Both the position numbers and the translations under genes were made by a program. From JABMMZ01 sp044341025 (lineage in GTDB: Bacteria; Bacteroidota; Bacteroidia; NS11-12g; UBA955), in assembly GCA_044341025.1 (NCBI GenBank), contig JBIISM010000005.1, positions 90,285 through 154,284 of the forward strand: a stretch of DNA of 64,000 nt, written 5' to 3'. Shown here one piece after another: positions 1-8,073 of this stretch. Each line of letters starts with the position of its first letter. The stretch's first letter is position 1. Under the pieces are notes generated by a model. That model was not told the origin of the DNA, did no database searches, and saw nothing but the letters and a program-made list of their open reading frames with translations.

Positions 1-315
1 AGTACACTTCTTGAAGCCAAGGAAATGTTGAAGACATTGTCTTCAAATGTTCATACAGTTTATACGGGTGTTTGCGTGAAATCAAACAGTAATACGATTG
101 TTTTTTCTGAATCAACCAATGTTTATTTTAATTCTTTAAGCGATGAAATGATAAACTATTATTTAGAAAATTATTCCCCTTTGGATAAGGCAGGTGCCTA
201 TGGAATACAAGAGTTTATAGGGTATGTAGGCATTCAAAAAATCGAAGGCTGTTACTACAATGTGATGGGCTTTCCAGTTTCTCGGTTTATACACGAGCTA
301 CAAGCAATGCAATAG
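1..315 (+). CDS. maf: Maf family nucleotide pyrophosphatase, C-terminal part (5' end outside window)
   Basis: The reading frame is open from the first base, so only about 104 C-terminal residues of a protein that is usually near 190-200 residues are present. The visible part carries the family's late signatures: VYTGV, a DKAGAYGIQE motif and a YYNVMGFP motif close to the C-terminus. Maf proteins hydrolyse canonical or modified nucleoside triphosphates (dTTP, UTP, m7GTP) in the cytoplasm and have been linked to septum inhibition. The specificity subclass depends on the missing N-terminal half and cannot be assigned. The gene ends in TAG and is followed by a short non-conserved stretch and a secreted-protein gene on the same strand. 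Confidence 0.9.
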   Translation, partial: STLLEAKEMLKTLSSNVHTVYTGVCVKSNSNTIVFSESTNVYFNSLSDEMINYYLENYSPLDKAGAYGIQEFIGYVGIQKIEGCYYNVMGFPVSRFIHELQAMQ

Positions 316-387
316 GATGTTTGTTTTCGCCTTAATATAAGATGCATCTCATCATTCAAGAAAGTCGGATTATTGCCTTAAACTGGA

Positions 388-474
388 ATGGTAAAGTTTA
401 TAAAACAAAAATTCTTACCTATTAGTGAAGCTTTAGGCGATAAAATTGATATTTTTGTTGTCTATAGATTATGA
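388..474 (+). CDS. Possible 28-residue small ORF, or remnant of a frameshifted gene
   Basis: An ATG at 388 opens a 28-codon frame whose TGA overlaps the ATG of the next gene in an ATGA arrangement, typical of translational coupling. The peptide begins MVKFIKQKF and ends DIFVVYRL. A second short frame (ATG at 342, stop near 420) lies just before it. If one base is dropped in the A-rich stretch around 404-411 the two frames join into one sentence (WNGKVYKTK followed by FLPISEALGDK). That reading suggests the remains of one small gene broken by a frameshift. I do not recognise either version. Coding is not proven and the overlap may be chance. Confidence 0.25.
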   Translation: MVKFIKQKFLPISEALGDKIDIFVVYRL

Positions 475-1562
475 AAAGATTTTACTTTTTACTGTTTTGT
501 TTGATTGCTTCTGCATCTATTCAAGCTCAACCACCTTGTCAATTGTCATTGGATTCAATTTATATTGACCAAGCTGCAAGCAATTGCAACCATTTGTATT
601 TCAAGTATAAAGTTTCAGGAGGCACTGCAAGTTCATACAATTGGACGTATGGGGATGGCAATGGCTGTGGTTGTATCAAACCAAAAAATTTTTACACTAA
701 GAATGGCACTTATCAAGTATGTGGTAAAATACAGGATGCAAATGGTTGCAAAGACTCATTGTGTATTACAGTGAATGTTAATTGCACCAATCCATGTGAT
801 TTGAGTGAAATAGGCATTTATTCTTTCGATACGGTAAGTTACAATTGCAATGAGTATGAGTTTGTGTCTTTTGTTAGTCCAAATGCCAAACGCATCGTAT
901 GGGAGTTTGGCGATGGCGACTCTTCTAATAGCAAGTATGCCTTGCACACGTTCAATAAAAATGGAAATTTTAAGGTTAGATTAATTGTGCAAGATTCAAT
1001 TTCATGCGGAGATACTGCCAATTTGGATATAACCATCAATTGTGACCAGAAAGCGCCTTGTGATTTTAAAATCAATAAAATGGATAGCATTTCTAAAGGA
1101 AATTGTAAAACCAAAGGTTTTGAGTTGAAGTGTACTAAAACCCCTAAGGATGTGAAATGGCATTATGGCGATGGCAATTCTGAAACCTCAGGACAGAAGG
1201 TTCAACATTCGTATAAAGATACTGGAATCTATATTGTATGCGCTATAGCAACAGATAGTGTTGGCTGCCTAGATACCATTTGTTTGTCTATTAAAATTAC
1301 CTGTCCTAAGTCGAATAGCTTGCATTTTTCAAGCATTGATCAGGCAATTATTTATCCATCTCCGTTTTCGAGTTATCTCAATATAAAACTTGAATCAGAT
1401 GCTTCTATTGCGGTGTATGATCAAAAGCAGGCGATAGTTTATGAATCAGATTTCAAAAGTGGAATTGTTAATTTAGATTTAAGTAAATTAAGCAGCGGAC
1501 TTTATTTTATTTCAATAAAGACTTCAGAAACACTTCAGTTTTATAAAATTTTTAAAGAATAA
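471..1562 (+). CDS. Secreted PKD-repeat protein with type IX secretion sorting domain
   Basis: The 363-residue product starts with a signal peptide (about residues 1-19, ending in AQ). Three PKD-like beta-sandwich repeats follow, at roughly 40-105, 125-190 and 210-275, each marked by a YGDGN or FGDGD turn. They carry unusually many cysteines, often paired, which suggests disulfide-stabilised repeats. The last 75 or so residues, beginning at IIYPSPFSS and ending with GLYFISIKTSE, have the layout of the Por/T9SS type A C-terminal domain: a first strand with YPSPF, then GLYF. The protein is therefore predicted to be exported by Sec and then carried across the outer membrane by the type IX system. 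The cargo function is unknown; an adhesive role is common for PKD proteins. Confidence 0.8.
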   Translation: MKRFYFLLFCLIASASIQAQPPCQLSLDSIYIDQAASNCNHLYFKYKVSGGTASSYNWTYGDGNGCGCIKPKNFYTKNGTYQVCGKIQDANGCKDSLCITVNVNCTNPCDLSEIGIYSFDTVSYNCNEYEFVSFVSPNAKRIVWEFGDGDSSNSKYALHTFNKNGNFKVRLIVQDSISCGDTANLDITINCDQKAPCDFKINKMDSISKGNCKTKGFELKCTKTPKDVKWHYGDGNSETSGQKVQHSYKDTGIYIVCAIATDSVGCLDTICLSIKITCPKSNSLHFSSIDQAIIYPSPFSSYLNIKLESDASIAVYDQKQAIVYESDFKSGIVNLDLSKLSSGLYFISIKTSETLQFYKIFKE

Positions 1563-2177
1563 TTAAATGCTATAGGGAACCCTGGCGGTTAATGATCTAC
1601 CAAGGGTTATTTCGTCGGTATACTCCAATTCACTGCCAACTGAAATGCCTTTGCTTATGGTACTTATTTTAAGGTTAAATTTCTGAAGTTTTCTCGCCAA
1701 GTAGAATGAGGTGGTGTCACCTTCAATATTTGCATTTAATGCGATGATAATTTCTTCAGCTGGATTTGTGTTTAATCGATCCACCAAGGCTTCAATATTT
1801 AATTCATCTGGACCCACCCCATCGATGGGCGATATCAAACCCCCAAGCACATGGTATAATCCATTGAATTGAGCTGTGTTTTCGATGGCCATAACATCCA
1901 TCATATCTTCAACCACACAGACAATGCTTTTATTGCGGTTTACGCTGTTACAGATGCTGCAAACAGGCGTATCGCTAATATTACAGCACACAGTACATTG
2001 CATTAACTCTGTCTTTAATTTAAACAAAACATTGGCGAGATTTTCTGCTTCTTCGTTCGGGCGTTTCAATAAATACATCACCATCCGTAAGGCACTTCGT
2101 TTTCCAACTCCTGGAAATCCAGAAAGTGCTTCAACTGCGTTCTCTATTGTTTTTGAAGAAAAATTCAAATCGCGCAA
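1563..2177 (-). CDS. recR: Recombination protein RecR
   Basis: RecR acts with RecF/RecO to load RecA at gaps. The sequence shows the helix-hairpin-helix region (FPGVGKRSA, about residue 20), a four-cysteine zinc finger (CTVC then CSIC, about residues 57-72) and a Toprim domain beginning VCVVEDMMDV. The length of about 200 residues is normal. No ATG is available at the 5' end. The frame can start at TTG 2177 or TTG 2168. The first lies inside a -7-like promoter box (2175-2182), so 2168 is the better candidate if that box is real. It abuts the PKD gene with no space, so the two convergent genes share a boundary. Confidence 0.95.
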   Translation of the reverse strand: MRDLNFSSKTIENAVEALSGFPGVGKRSALRMVMYLLKRPNEEAENLANVLFKLKTELMQCTVCCNISDTPVCSICNSVNRNKSIVCVVEDMMDVMAIENTAQFNGLYHVLGGLISPIDGVGPDELNIEALVDRLNTNPAEEIIIALNANIEGDTTSFYLARKLQKFNLKISTISKGISVGSELEYTDEITLGRSLTARVPYSI

Positions 2178-2182
2178 AATTA
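2175..2182 (-). promoter_or_regulatory. -7 box (TAATTTTG) before recR
   Basis: On the minus strand this reads TAATTTTG, a full match to the Bacteroidota -7 consensus TAnnTTTG. No good TTTG -33 element is seen at the right distance. It overlaps the upstream TTG candidate start of recR, which argues for the downstream TTG at 2168. Confidence 0.4.
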
Positions 2183-2235
2183 CAAAATTAATCTTTGCCG
2201 TAAGATTAGATTATTGCTTATTTTAAGAATAGACA

Positions 2236-3384
2236 CTATTGCCGGTCAAAAAAATACTCAATACCTTTGGCGTCAATCACTCCAACATTTCCATTGTATA
2301 CGATATAGGCGAATCCATTGTTAAAATTATAGGCCATAGAATATTTGGGTTTGATAATTGTTTGACAATTTTGATTGACATACCCCCAATTGCCTTCCTT
2401 GTCCCTAAAGGGCAAAAGTCCGTTTCCAAATTCGCCTACTTGGGTAGGCTTTTGCTGAAATTGACCTTGCACATAATAGTTGCTGTCTACTATCCTAATA
2501 TCGGACATGTAATAACCAATAGCTCCAAGAAATAGTGAATCCTTTAAATGTCGAGCGCTGGCATACAATGGTGAAGTTCTTTTGTGTTTATCTATAAAAT
2601 AATAATCCCAACCAATCTCATTTTTGGTTTTAATGATGGCTTTTCCATCTAAAAATTCTTTTTCTAATGCGATGTATTCAGAATAATCGAGAGAATCAAT
2701 TGTAAAATGACTTAAAATAATTTTACCTGAGGTATCAATAAACTCTAGGTAGCTTGTATTGATTTTTTCTCCAGTAGAATTTCTTTGTTTTGTAACATAG
2801 ACGGGCGCCAGGCCCTCGCTAAATATGCCCGCAGCTTGAATAGAATCTGGCAGTACAAGTGTTTTGCCTTTATGATTGATATAAAAGTATTTTCCCTTTG
2901 ATATTGCCATAAGCATACCTGATTTAAAATAAAGACTTGAGGTGTCGAAGTCAGGTTTTCTAATCCAATTTCCAAAGAGATCTATAATGCCTAATTTTTT
3001 ATTAATTGCCACTACTGCCAATCCTTCCGAAAAATTTTCGGCAGCATCAAAAGTTTGGTTTATTGCTACTTTACCAAAATCATTGATGTAATAGCAGTTT
3101 CCCGAAGCAAATAGAACGGGACAAAGGTTGTTAATAAAAGTTCCGTAGTGCTTTATGGCCGTCGTTACAATGTTTCCGGTTTTATTTATTCCATAAAAAA
3201 AGGAATCTTTTTTTACGAAGGCTAGGTTGTTATTGAAAAAATCCGCAAAATCAAATTGAGCCTTAATTTTGATTACTCTATTTGTATCGCAGTACCCCCA
3301 TTGTTTATTTATTCTAAATGGTATTAATTGCCCTATAGAGGTCAATGAAATATTAAGTAAAATGATACAGAGTAATAAACGCAT
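2236..3384 (-). CDS. Secreted WG-repeat protein
   Basis: The 382-residue protein has an N-terminal signal peptide (hydrophobic residues 2-17, ending SIGQ). The mature part is built of WG (KWG) repeats: WGYCDTN near residue 29, GIIDLFGNW in the middle, WGYVNQNCQTIIKPKYS near residue 335 and VGVIDAKG at the C-terminus. Copies between these are diverged. WG repeats form small beta hairpins and are found in many exported Bacteroidota proteins of unknown role. The gene stands alone between recR and mce on the same strand. The upstream sequence contains TATCTTTA a few bases before the ATG, a weak -7-like element. Confidence 0.8.
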   Translation of the reverse strand: MRLLLCIILLNISLTSIGQLIPFRINKQWGYCDTNRVIKIKAQFDFADFFNNNLAFVKKDSFFYGINKTGNIVTTAIKHYGTFINNLCPVLFASGNCYYINDFGKVAINQTFDAAENFSEGLAVVAINKKLGIIDLFGNWIRKPDFDTSSLYFKSGMLMAISKGKYFYINHKGKTLVLPDSIQAAGIFSEGLAPVYVTKQRNSTGEKINTSYLEFIDTSGKIILSHFTIDSLDYSEYIALEKEFLDGKAIIKTKNEIGWDYYFIDKHKRTSPLYASARHLKDSLFLGAIGYYMSDIRIVDSNYYVQGQFQQKPTQVGEFGNGLLPFRDKEGNWGYVNQNCQTIIKPKYSMAYNFNNGFAYIVYNGNVGVIDAKGIEYFFDRQ

Positions 3385-3421
3385 GGTTGTGTTAAAGATA
3401 GTTATTATATGAATTAGTTGC

Positions 3422-3823
3422 CTATTTTAAATCTGAACAAATTTCTACCAGAACGCCGTTGGTGCTTTTTGGATGTGCAAAGGCAATTTCTTTATTGTCA
3501 GCACCTGGTTTAGCTTTTTCATGAATCATTTCAAAACCTTCCATTTTCAGTCTAGCAATTTCATTATTGGTGTCGTCAGATGCAAATGCGATATGGTGTA
3601 TGCCTTCCCCTTTTTTCTCAATAAATTTAGAAATAGGGCTTTCGTCGTTTGTGGCTTGTAATAATTCAATTTTTGTTTCTCCGATCATAAAAAAACTAGT
3701 AATAACACCCTCGCTTTCAACTGATTCGGATTTATATGGTTCGCAATTCAACAGTTTACTAAATAATTTATTGGATAGCTCTAAATTTTTCACAGCTATT
3801 CCAATGTGTTCTATTTTTTTCAT
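3422..3823 (-). CDS. mce: Methylmalonyl-CoA epimerase
   Basis: This 133-residue vicinal-oxygen-chelate protein interconverts (R)- and (S)-methylmalonyl-CoA in propionate metabolism. Metal ligands typical of the family are visible: His in EHIGIAV at the N-terminus, His in IHHIAF in the middle and Glu in LVEICS at the C-terminus. The length is normal. The methylmalonyl-CoA mutase genes are not adjacent. The ATG lies only 4 bases after a promoter -7-like box with a well-spaced -33 TTTG, so the transcript may be leaderless. Confidence 0.9.
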   Translation of the reverse strand: MKKIEHIGIAVKNLELSNKLFSKLLNCEPYKSESVESEGVITSFFMIGETKIELLQATNDESPISKFIEKKGEGIHHIAFASDDTNNEIARLKMEGFEMIHEKAKPGADNKEIAFAHPKSTNGVLVEICSDLK

Positions 3824-3827
3824 TCAA

Positions 3828-3859
3828 CAAAATTCAATGAAAACCCTCTTAAAACCAAA
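3828..3859 (-). promoter_or_regulatory. Promoter of mce, 4 nt from the start codon
   Basis: Read on the minus strand, TTTG (3856-3859) is followed by a 20-base spacer and GAATTTTG (3828-3835). This matches TTTG-N19-21-TAnnTTTG except for the first base of the -7 box. The ATG of mce starts 4 bases later, so little or no 5' leader is predicted. Confidence 0.55.
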
Positions 3860-3949
3860 TTATCACGAAACTGTTGTTATACTTCAAATTCTATCCGCTT
3901 TGTTTTTAATAAGATATAGAGAATTTCAATATTGATTTTGCAATTTTAA

Positions 3950-3980
3950 ATTGAGAATTATGAACTTTGGCTTACATTTG
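3950..3980 (+). promoter_or_regulatory. Promoter of the isc operon
   Basis: ATTG (3950-3953), 19-base spacer, TACATTTG (3973-3980). The -7 box is a full match to TAnnTTTG and the -33 element is a three-of-four match. The predicted start site lies about 25 bases before the iscS ATG. Confidence 0.6.
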
Positions 3981-3984
3981 CATA

Positions 3985-3999
3985 TTAGAATTAGTCTAA
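3985..3999 (+). promoter_or_regulatory. Small inverted repeat in the iscS leader
   Basis: TTAGA-ATTAG-TCTAA forms 5-bp inverted arms just downstream of the isc promoter, where a repressor could bind. No regulator gene (IscR, Rrf2, SufR) is next to the operon. Short AT-rich inverted repeats are frequent here, so this may be chance. Confidence 0.25.
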
Positions 4000-4008
4000 A
4001 TAAGAATT

Positions 4009-5223
4009 ATGTTAAACCTGCCAATATACCTCGATAACAATGCGACGACCCCTATGGACCCTCGGGTTTTGGACGCAATGTTACCGTTTTTTATAGAAAA
4101 TTTTGGGAATGCTGCGAGTAGAAATCATGCTTTTGGATGGAAAGCGGAAGAAGCTGTCGATTATGCTAGAGAGCAAATAGCAGCTTTAATAAATGCTGAT
4201 TCTAAAGAAATTATCATTACCAGTGGTGCCACAGAGTCCAATAATTTGGCAATTAAAGGTGTTTTTGAGATGTATGCAGACAAGGGAAATCACTTTATTA
4301 CAGTTGAAACTGAACATAAAGCTGTTTTGGATACCTGTAAACACCTTGAGAAATTAGGTGCAGAGGTAACTTATTTGCAAGCAGCAGAAGATGGTTTAAT
4401 TACCGTAGAGCAAGTTGCCGCAGCAATTAAACCGAATACGGTTTTGGTTACAGTGATGTATGCCAACAATGAAATTGGTGTTATTCAACCGATAAAGGAA
4501 ATTACTGAACTGTGTAAGAGTAAAGGCATACTTTTTCACACCGATGCAACTCAAGCAGTTGGAAAAATTAAAGTCGATGTAATTGCTGATGGCATAGATT
4601 TAATGAGCTTTACTGGCCATAAAATGTACGGTCCTAAAGGCGTAGGTGTTTTATACGTTAGAAGAAAGAATCCAAGGGTTAAAGTTACTGCACAAATGGA
4701 TGGCGGAGGGCATGAAAGAGGAATGAGAAGCGGAACTTTGAACGTTCCGAGTATTGTAGGTATGGGAAAAGCTTGTGAACTTTCCCGTTTAGAAATGGAT
4801 GCAGACGCCAGTAGACTAAGTAAAATGAGAGATCGCCTGGAAAAAGAATTACTTACAATTGAAGAGTCTTATATCAATGGCAACATCGAGCATAGATTGC
4901 CTCATGTAAGCAATATGTCGTTCAAATATGTAGAAGGTGAAGGTTTGATTATGGGTGTAAAAAACATTGCTGTGTCTTCGGGTTCAGCATGCACCAGTGC
5001 GAGTTTAGAACCCAGTTATGTTTTAAAAGCATTGGGCTTAGACGATGAATTGGCGCACTCTTCATTGCGGTTTGGATTGAGCAAATTTACGACCGATGAG
5101 GAAATAGATTATGCAATTAACCACGTGAAAGAAGCGGTTGAGAAATTAAGAGAAATGAGCCCACTTTGGGAAATGTTTAAAGAAGGAATAGATTTAAAGA
5201 CTATTCAATGGGCAGAACACTAA
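4009..5223 (+). CDS. iscS: Cysteine desulfurase IscS
   Basis: IscS removes sulfur from cysteine using PLP and passes it as persulfide to scaffold IscU and to tRNA-thiolation partners. The 404-residue length matches the long IscS type. Visible are the PLP pocket (TDATQAVGKI), the Schiff-base lysine in FTGHKMYGPKG (Lys205) and the mobile-loop cysteine in SGSACTSAS (Cys328). The last residues SPLWEMFKEGIDL match the C-terminal tail that in IscS contacts IscU. It is first in an operon with iscU (32-base gap) and iscA (11-base gap). There is no IscR gene in front. Confidence 0.97.
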   Translation: MLNLPIYLDNNATTPMDPRVLDAMLPFFIENFGNAASRNHAFGWKAEEAVDYAREQIAALINADSKEIIITSGATESNNLAIKGVFEMYADKGNHFITVETEHKAVLDTCKHLEKLGAEVTYLQAAEDGLITVEQVAAAIKPNTVLVTVMYANNEIGVIQPIKEITELCKSKGILFHTDATQAVGKIKVDVIADGIDLMSFTGHKMYGPKGVGVLYVRRKNPRVKVTAQMDGGGHERGMRSGTLNVPSIVGMGKACELSRLEMDADASRLSKMRDRLEKELLTIEESYINGNIEHRLPHVSNMSFKYVEGEGLIMGVKNIAVSSGSACTSASLEPSYVLKALGLDDELAHSSLRFGLSKFTTDEEIDYAINHVKEAVEKLREMSPLWEMFKEGIDLKTIQWAEH

Positions 5224-5255
5224 TATATTAAAAAAATTAAATTAAATAAAAAATT

Positions 5256-5672
5256 ATGGCATATTCAGAAAAAGTCATTGATCATTATAGCAATCCAAGA
5301 AATATTGGAACATTAGATAAATCGAGCAAACAAGTTGGAACAGGTCTTGTTGGTGCCCCTGAATGTGGAGATGTTATGCGTCTTCAAATTGAGGTAGATG
5401 AGGTAACAGGGATCATTAAAGATGCTAAATTCAAGACCTTTGGTTGCGGAAGCGCAATCGCCTCTTCGAGCCTAGCAACCGAGTGGCTTAAAGGCAAATC
5501 AGTTGATGACGCATTGAAAATTGACAACATGGATATCGTTGAAGAATTGGCTCTTCCACCAGTAAAAATACACTGTAGTGTATTGGCCGAAGATGCTATT
5601 AAATCAGCCATTAACGACTACAGAACTAAAAATGGACTAAGTCCAATTGAAGACAATAAGAAACATTATTAA
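5256..5672 (+). CDS. iscU: Iron-sulfur cluster scaffold IscU
   Basis: IscU is the scaffold on which [2Fe-2S] and [4Fe-4S] clusters are built from IscS sulfur. All three cluster cysteines are present: Cys37 (APECGDVM), Cys64 (TFGCGSA) and Cys107 (KIHCSVLAEDA). Asp39 follows the first one as in canonical IscU. The LPPVK motif (residues 100-104), which in proteobacteria is bound by the chaperone HscA, is intact although hscA/hscB are not in this operon. The length (138) is slightly longer than the E. coli protein because of a C-terminal extension. Confidence 0.97.
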   Translation: MAYSEKVIDHYSNPRNIGTLDKSSKQVGTGLVGAPECGDVMRLQIEVDEVTGIIKDAKFKTFGCGSAIASSSLATEWLKGKSVDDALKIDNMDIVEELALPPVKIHCSVLAEDAIKSAINDYRTKNGLSPIEDNKKHY

Positions 5673-5683
5673 TATTATTCGAC

Positions 5684-6019
5684 ATGTCAGCAGGAATTAC
5701 TATTTCAGAAGAAGCGACTAAAAAAGTACATCAATTGATGTCTGAAGAAAAAATGGGTCCAGATTATTTTGTTCGTGTTTCAGTGAAAGGCGGCGGATGC
5801 AGTGGCTTGAGTTATGATTTAGACTTTGATAATGAGGGAAAAGAGTCTGATCAAGAGTTTATCATTGGGGATGTCAAAATAGTTTGCGATCTAAAAAGTT
5901 ACCTTTATTTGGCTGGAACGGAATTAGATTTTACAGATGGTTTGAATGGAAAAGGATTTAATTTCATCAATCCCAATGCAAAAAGAACTTGCGGATGCGG
6001 TGAAAGTTTCGCCGTTTAA
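5684..6019 (+). CDS. iscA: Iron-sulfur cluster carrier IscA/ErpA type
   Basis: This 111-residue A-type carrier has the three conserved cysteines: Cys39 in GGGCSGLSY, and Cys103 and Cys105 in the C-terminal CGCGESF motif. It accepts clusters or iron and passes them to client proteins. It is the last isc gene in the operon, followed after 11 bases by a PAP2 gene that may be co-transcribed. Whether it is functionally IscA, SufA or ErpA cannot be told from sequence alone; the placement behind iscU suggests IscA. Confidence 0.93.
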   Translation: MSAGITISEEATKKVHQLMSEEKMGPDYFVRVSVKGGGCSGLSYDLDFDNEGKESDQEFIIGDVKIVCDLKSYLYLAGTELDFTDGLNGKGFNFINPNAKRTCGCGESFAV

Positions 6020-6030
6020 AAAACATTAAA

Positions 6031-6762
6031 ATGCCCACTATATTTAAGAAGCTAAGTATTTTACTTGGCTTTTTTATTTTCAATTACAATCTAAGTGCCC
6101 AATATGCATATAAATACAGGCCATTTTTAGACCCGGCAATGGCAGTAGGAAGCGGACTTGTTTTTACTTCCAGTCTTATAGCTCAGAAGCAAATTAAGCC
6201 CTTAGACGATAAAATTATATTAGGACTTAATATAAATGATGTCAATCGATTTGATCGAATTGCTTGTTCTCAATGGAGTCCTAATACAGCAAGATTAAGC
6301 GATGGATTGGCTTTAAGCACTGGGCTAATGTATTCTTATTTTTTGTTTCATCCCGAGACCCGCAAAGAAAGTATGAACATTGCGGGTGTCGCATTTCAAA
6401 GTTTATTGTTGTCGCAGTCACTATCAAGCGCTTTTAAACTTACTTGCAGGAATAGGCCATATTTATACAATCAATCGGTTAGCATTGACGAAAAAAGGAA
6501 GATAGATGCACGGTTGTCATTTTTTTCAGCCCATACTTCTACCGTTTCGTCTTTATGCTACAGCTTTGCTTTTGCGCACAGCGTATACAATCCCAATAAG
6601 AATCAAACAGGGATTTGGATTGGGGCTATAACAATTCCAGCTATTGAGGGCTTTCTAAGGGTAAAGGCTGGCAAACACTATCCAAGTGATGTAATTACAG
6701 GTTATTTGGTGGGTTTGGGATCCTCTTTTATCATGCATTACTTGCATAAAAAGAGAATATAA
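6031..6762 (+). CDS. PAP2 superfamily membrane phosphatase
   Basis: The 243-residue protein has a signal-like N-terminus and several hydrophobic segments. It contains the three phosphatidic acid phosphatase type 2 motifs: KLTCRNRP (motif 1, about residue 139), FFSAHTS (motif 2, about 170) and KAGKHYPSD (motif 3, about 215), with both catalytic histidines. Such enzymes dephosphorylate lipid phosphates such as undecaprenyl pyrophosphate or phosphatidic acid on the periplasmic side. It sits 11 bases behind iscA and may ride on that transcript without a functional link. The substrate cannot be assigned. Confidence 0.85.
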   Translation: MPTIFKKLSILLGFFIFNYNLSAQYAYKYRPFLDPAMAVGSGLVFTSSLIAQKQIKPLDDKIILGLNINDVNRFDRIACSQWSPNTARLSDGLALSTGLMYSYFLFHPETRKESMNIAGVAFQSLLLSQSLSSAFKLTCRNRPYLYNQSVSIDEKRKIDARLSFFSAHTSTVSSLCYSFAFAHSVYNPNKNQTGIWIGAITIPAIEGFLRVKAGKHYPSDVITGYLVGLGSSFIMHYLHKKRI

Positions 6763-6785
6763 AAAAGGCCCTAATTAAGGGGCTT
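6761..6785 (-). terminator. Weak terminator between PAP2 and the YqeY gene
   Basis: An imperfect hairpin (AAGGCCC / GGGGCTT, one G-G mismatch, loop 6772-6778) is followed, when read on the minus strand, by a run of six U. It would end the minus-strand operon that stops at 6836. Confidence 0.4.
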
Positions 6786-6835
6786 CCACAAAACCAATAA
6801 AAACCATAAAAATATCTGCAAAATTAAATATGACA

Positions 6836-7282
6836 TTAAGCAGGGAGCAACACTCTTAATGTTTCGTTTATGGATTTACCGTCCGTTTTGCTGCCTAATT
6901 GCTTCATAGCCATTGGCATAATTTTTCCAACGTCTTTCATGCTAACCGCGCCGGTTAATTCAATTATTTTTTTCAATTCAGAAATGAGCTCATCTTTTGA
7001 CATTGATGCCGGCAAATAAGTTTCAATAACTTTTAGTTCTTCTTGTTCTTTTTGAGCCAGATCCGTTCTGTTTTCTTTAAGAAAAATGTCAATGCTGTCT
7101 TTGCGTTGTTTTGCCATTTTTTGCATGGCTTTTATAGCAATTTCATCTGAAATTTCTTTAGTGCCAATCTCAGTCCCTGCCAATAAAAATGCAGATTTTA
7201 TAGCTCTAATTGCCCTCAGTCCAACCTCGTCTTTAGCCTTCATGGCATTAATAAGGTCTTTGTTTATGGTTTCAACTAACAT
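6836..7282 (-). CDS. GatB/YqeY domain protein
   Basis: This 148-residue protein matches the small YqeY family, which shares a fold with the tail domain of the amidotransferase subunit GatB. Typical features are the N-terminal DLINAMKAKDEVGLRAIR helix, the central EEELKVIETYLP segment and the C-terminal GxxMPxAMKQLG-like stretch. The domain may bind tRNA; the cellular role is not established. It is the last gene of an operon with the ComA-like gene (19-base gap) and the TPR gene. A weak terminator follows. Confidence 0.9.
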   Translation of the reverse strand: MLVETINKDLINAMKAKDEVGLRAIRAIKSAFLLAGTEIGTKEISDEIAIKAMQKMAKQRKDSIDIFLKENRTDLAQKEQEELKVIETYLPASMSKDELISELKKIIELTGAVSMKDVGKIMPMAMKQLGSKTDGKSINETLRVLLPA

Positions 7283-7301
7283 TTATTTGTTTATTAATGA
7301 T

Positions 7302-8072
7302 TTATTTGTCTAAGAAAAAATCAAAACTGTCACCTCTTAATCCTAATCTTAATGTTTCAAGTGCAATTAGCTCTGAAGGTGCAATATTGCCAAGATTAAT
7401 ATTTGCGCCATACAATTTAATGAACCAAACTTGCTGTGCTTTTTGAGGCGCTTCCCAAATAATTTTTTCTAAGGGTATTTTTCTTATTATTTCAGCAACT
7501 AAGCCCGAACGCACTTCGCCACTACCCCTAAATACCCCTACTGTTCCACTTTCGCGCGCTTCTGCAATTACTTTCCAAACACCTGCTTGAATCTCTTTTT
7601 CCATCATTTCAATCCATTCGTAAGGCGGTATTATTTTTTCAGCATCTTTCGAACCAACTTCTGAAATTACGGTGTAGTCTTTTGTTAATGTTCTAATGTA
7701 TTCACATTTTTTATCATGTTCAATTTCCATTGAACCGTCGCTAACTTCAACATGGTCAACGCCATAGTAGTCTAAAATTCTTCTGTAATCATCAAATTGA
7801 TTTCTGATTGCATAGGCTTCAAACAGGGTTCCACCGAAGTAAACTTTAAATCCAGCTTTTTTATAATGGTCTATTTTTTCTTTAAGTTTTGGCGTTGCAT
7901 AAGAGGTGCCAAAACCAAGTTTTAATAAATCGATAAGATGACTTCCATTTTCAATAAGGTCTATAGATTCTCTAATACTTAGACCTTTATCCATGACCAT
8001 TGTTAGTCCGTTTTCTCTTGGTTGTGCGGGTCTTTCAGGCAGTTGCGTTAGTTTAAATATATCGTTGTTCAT
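7302..8072 (-). CDS. comA: Phosphosulfolactate synthase, ComA family
   Basis: ComA condenses sulfite with phosphoenolpyruvate to give phosphosulfolactate, the first step of coenzyme M synthesis in methanogens. The 256-residue length fits. The TIM-barrel motifs are visible: GLTMVMDKGLS near the N-terminus, DLLKLGFGTSYA, VYFGGTLFEAY, VEVSDGSMEI, ISEVGSKD and IWEAPQKAQQVWFI. Related proteins are found in Bacteroidota and other bacteria that do not make coenzyme M, where the product may feed sulfolactate or cysteate. No comB, comC or cysteate synthase is seen here. It is separated from the TPR gene by one base and from the YqeY gene by 19, so an operon is likely. Confidence 0.85.
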   Translation of the reverse strand: MNNDIFKLTQLPERPAQPRENGLTMVMDKGLSIRESIDLIENGSHLIDLLKLGFGTSYATPKLKEKIDHYKKAGFKVYFGGTLFEAYAIRNQFDDYRRILDYYGVDHVEVSDGSMEIEHDKKCEYIRTLTKDYTVISEVGSKDAEKIIPPYEWIEMMEKEIQAGVWKVIAEARESGTVGVFRGSGEVRSGLVAEIIRKIPLEKIIWEAPQKAQQVWFIKLYGANINLGNIAPSELIALETLRLGLRGDSFDFFLDK

Positions 8073-8073
8073 T

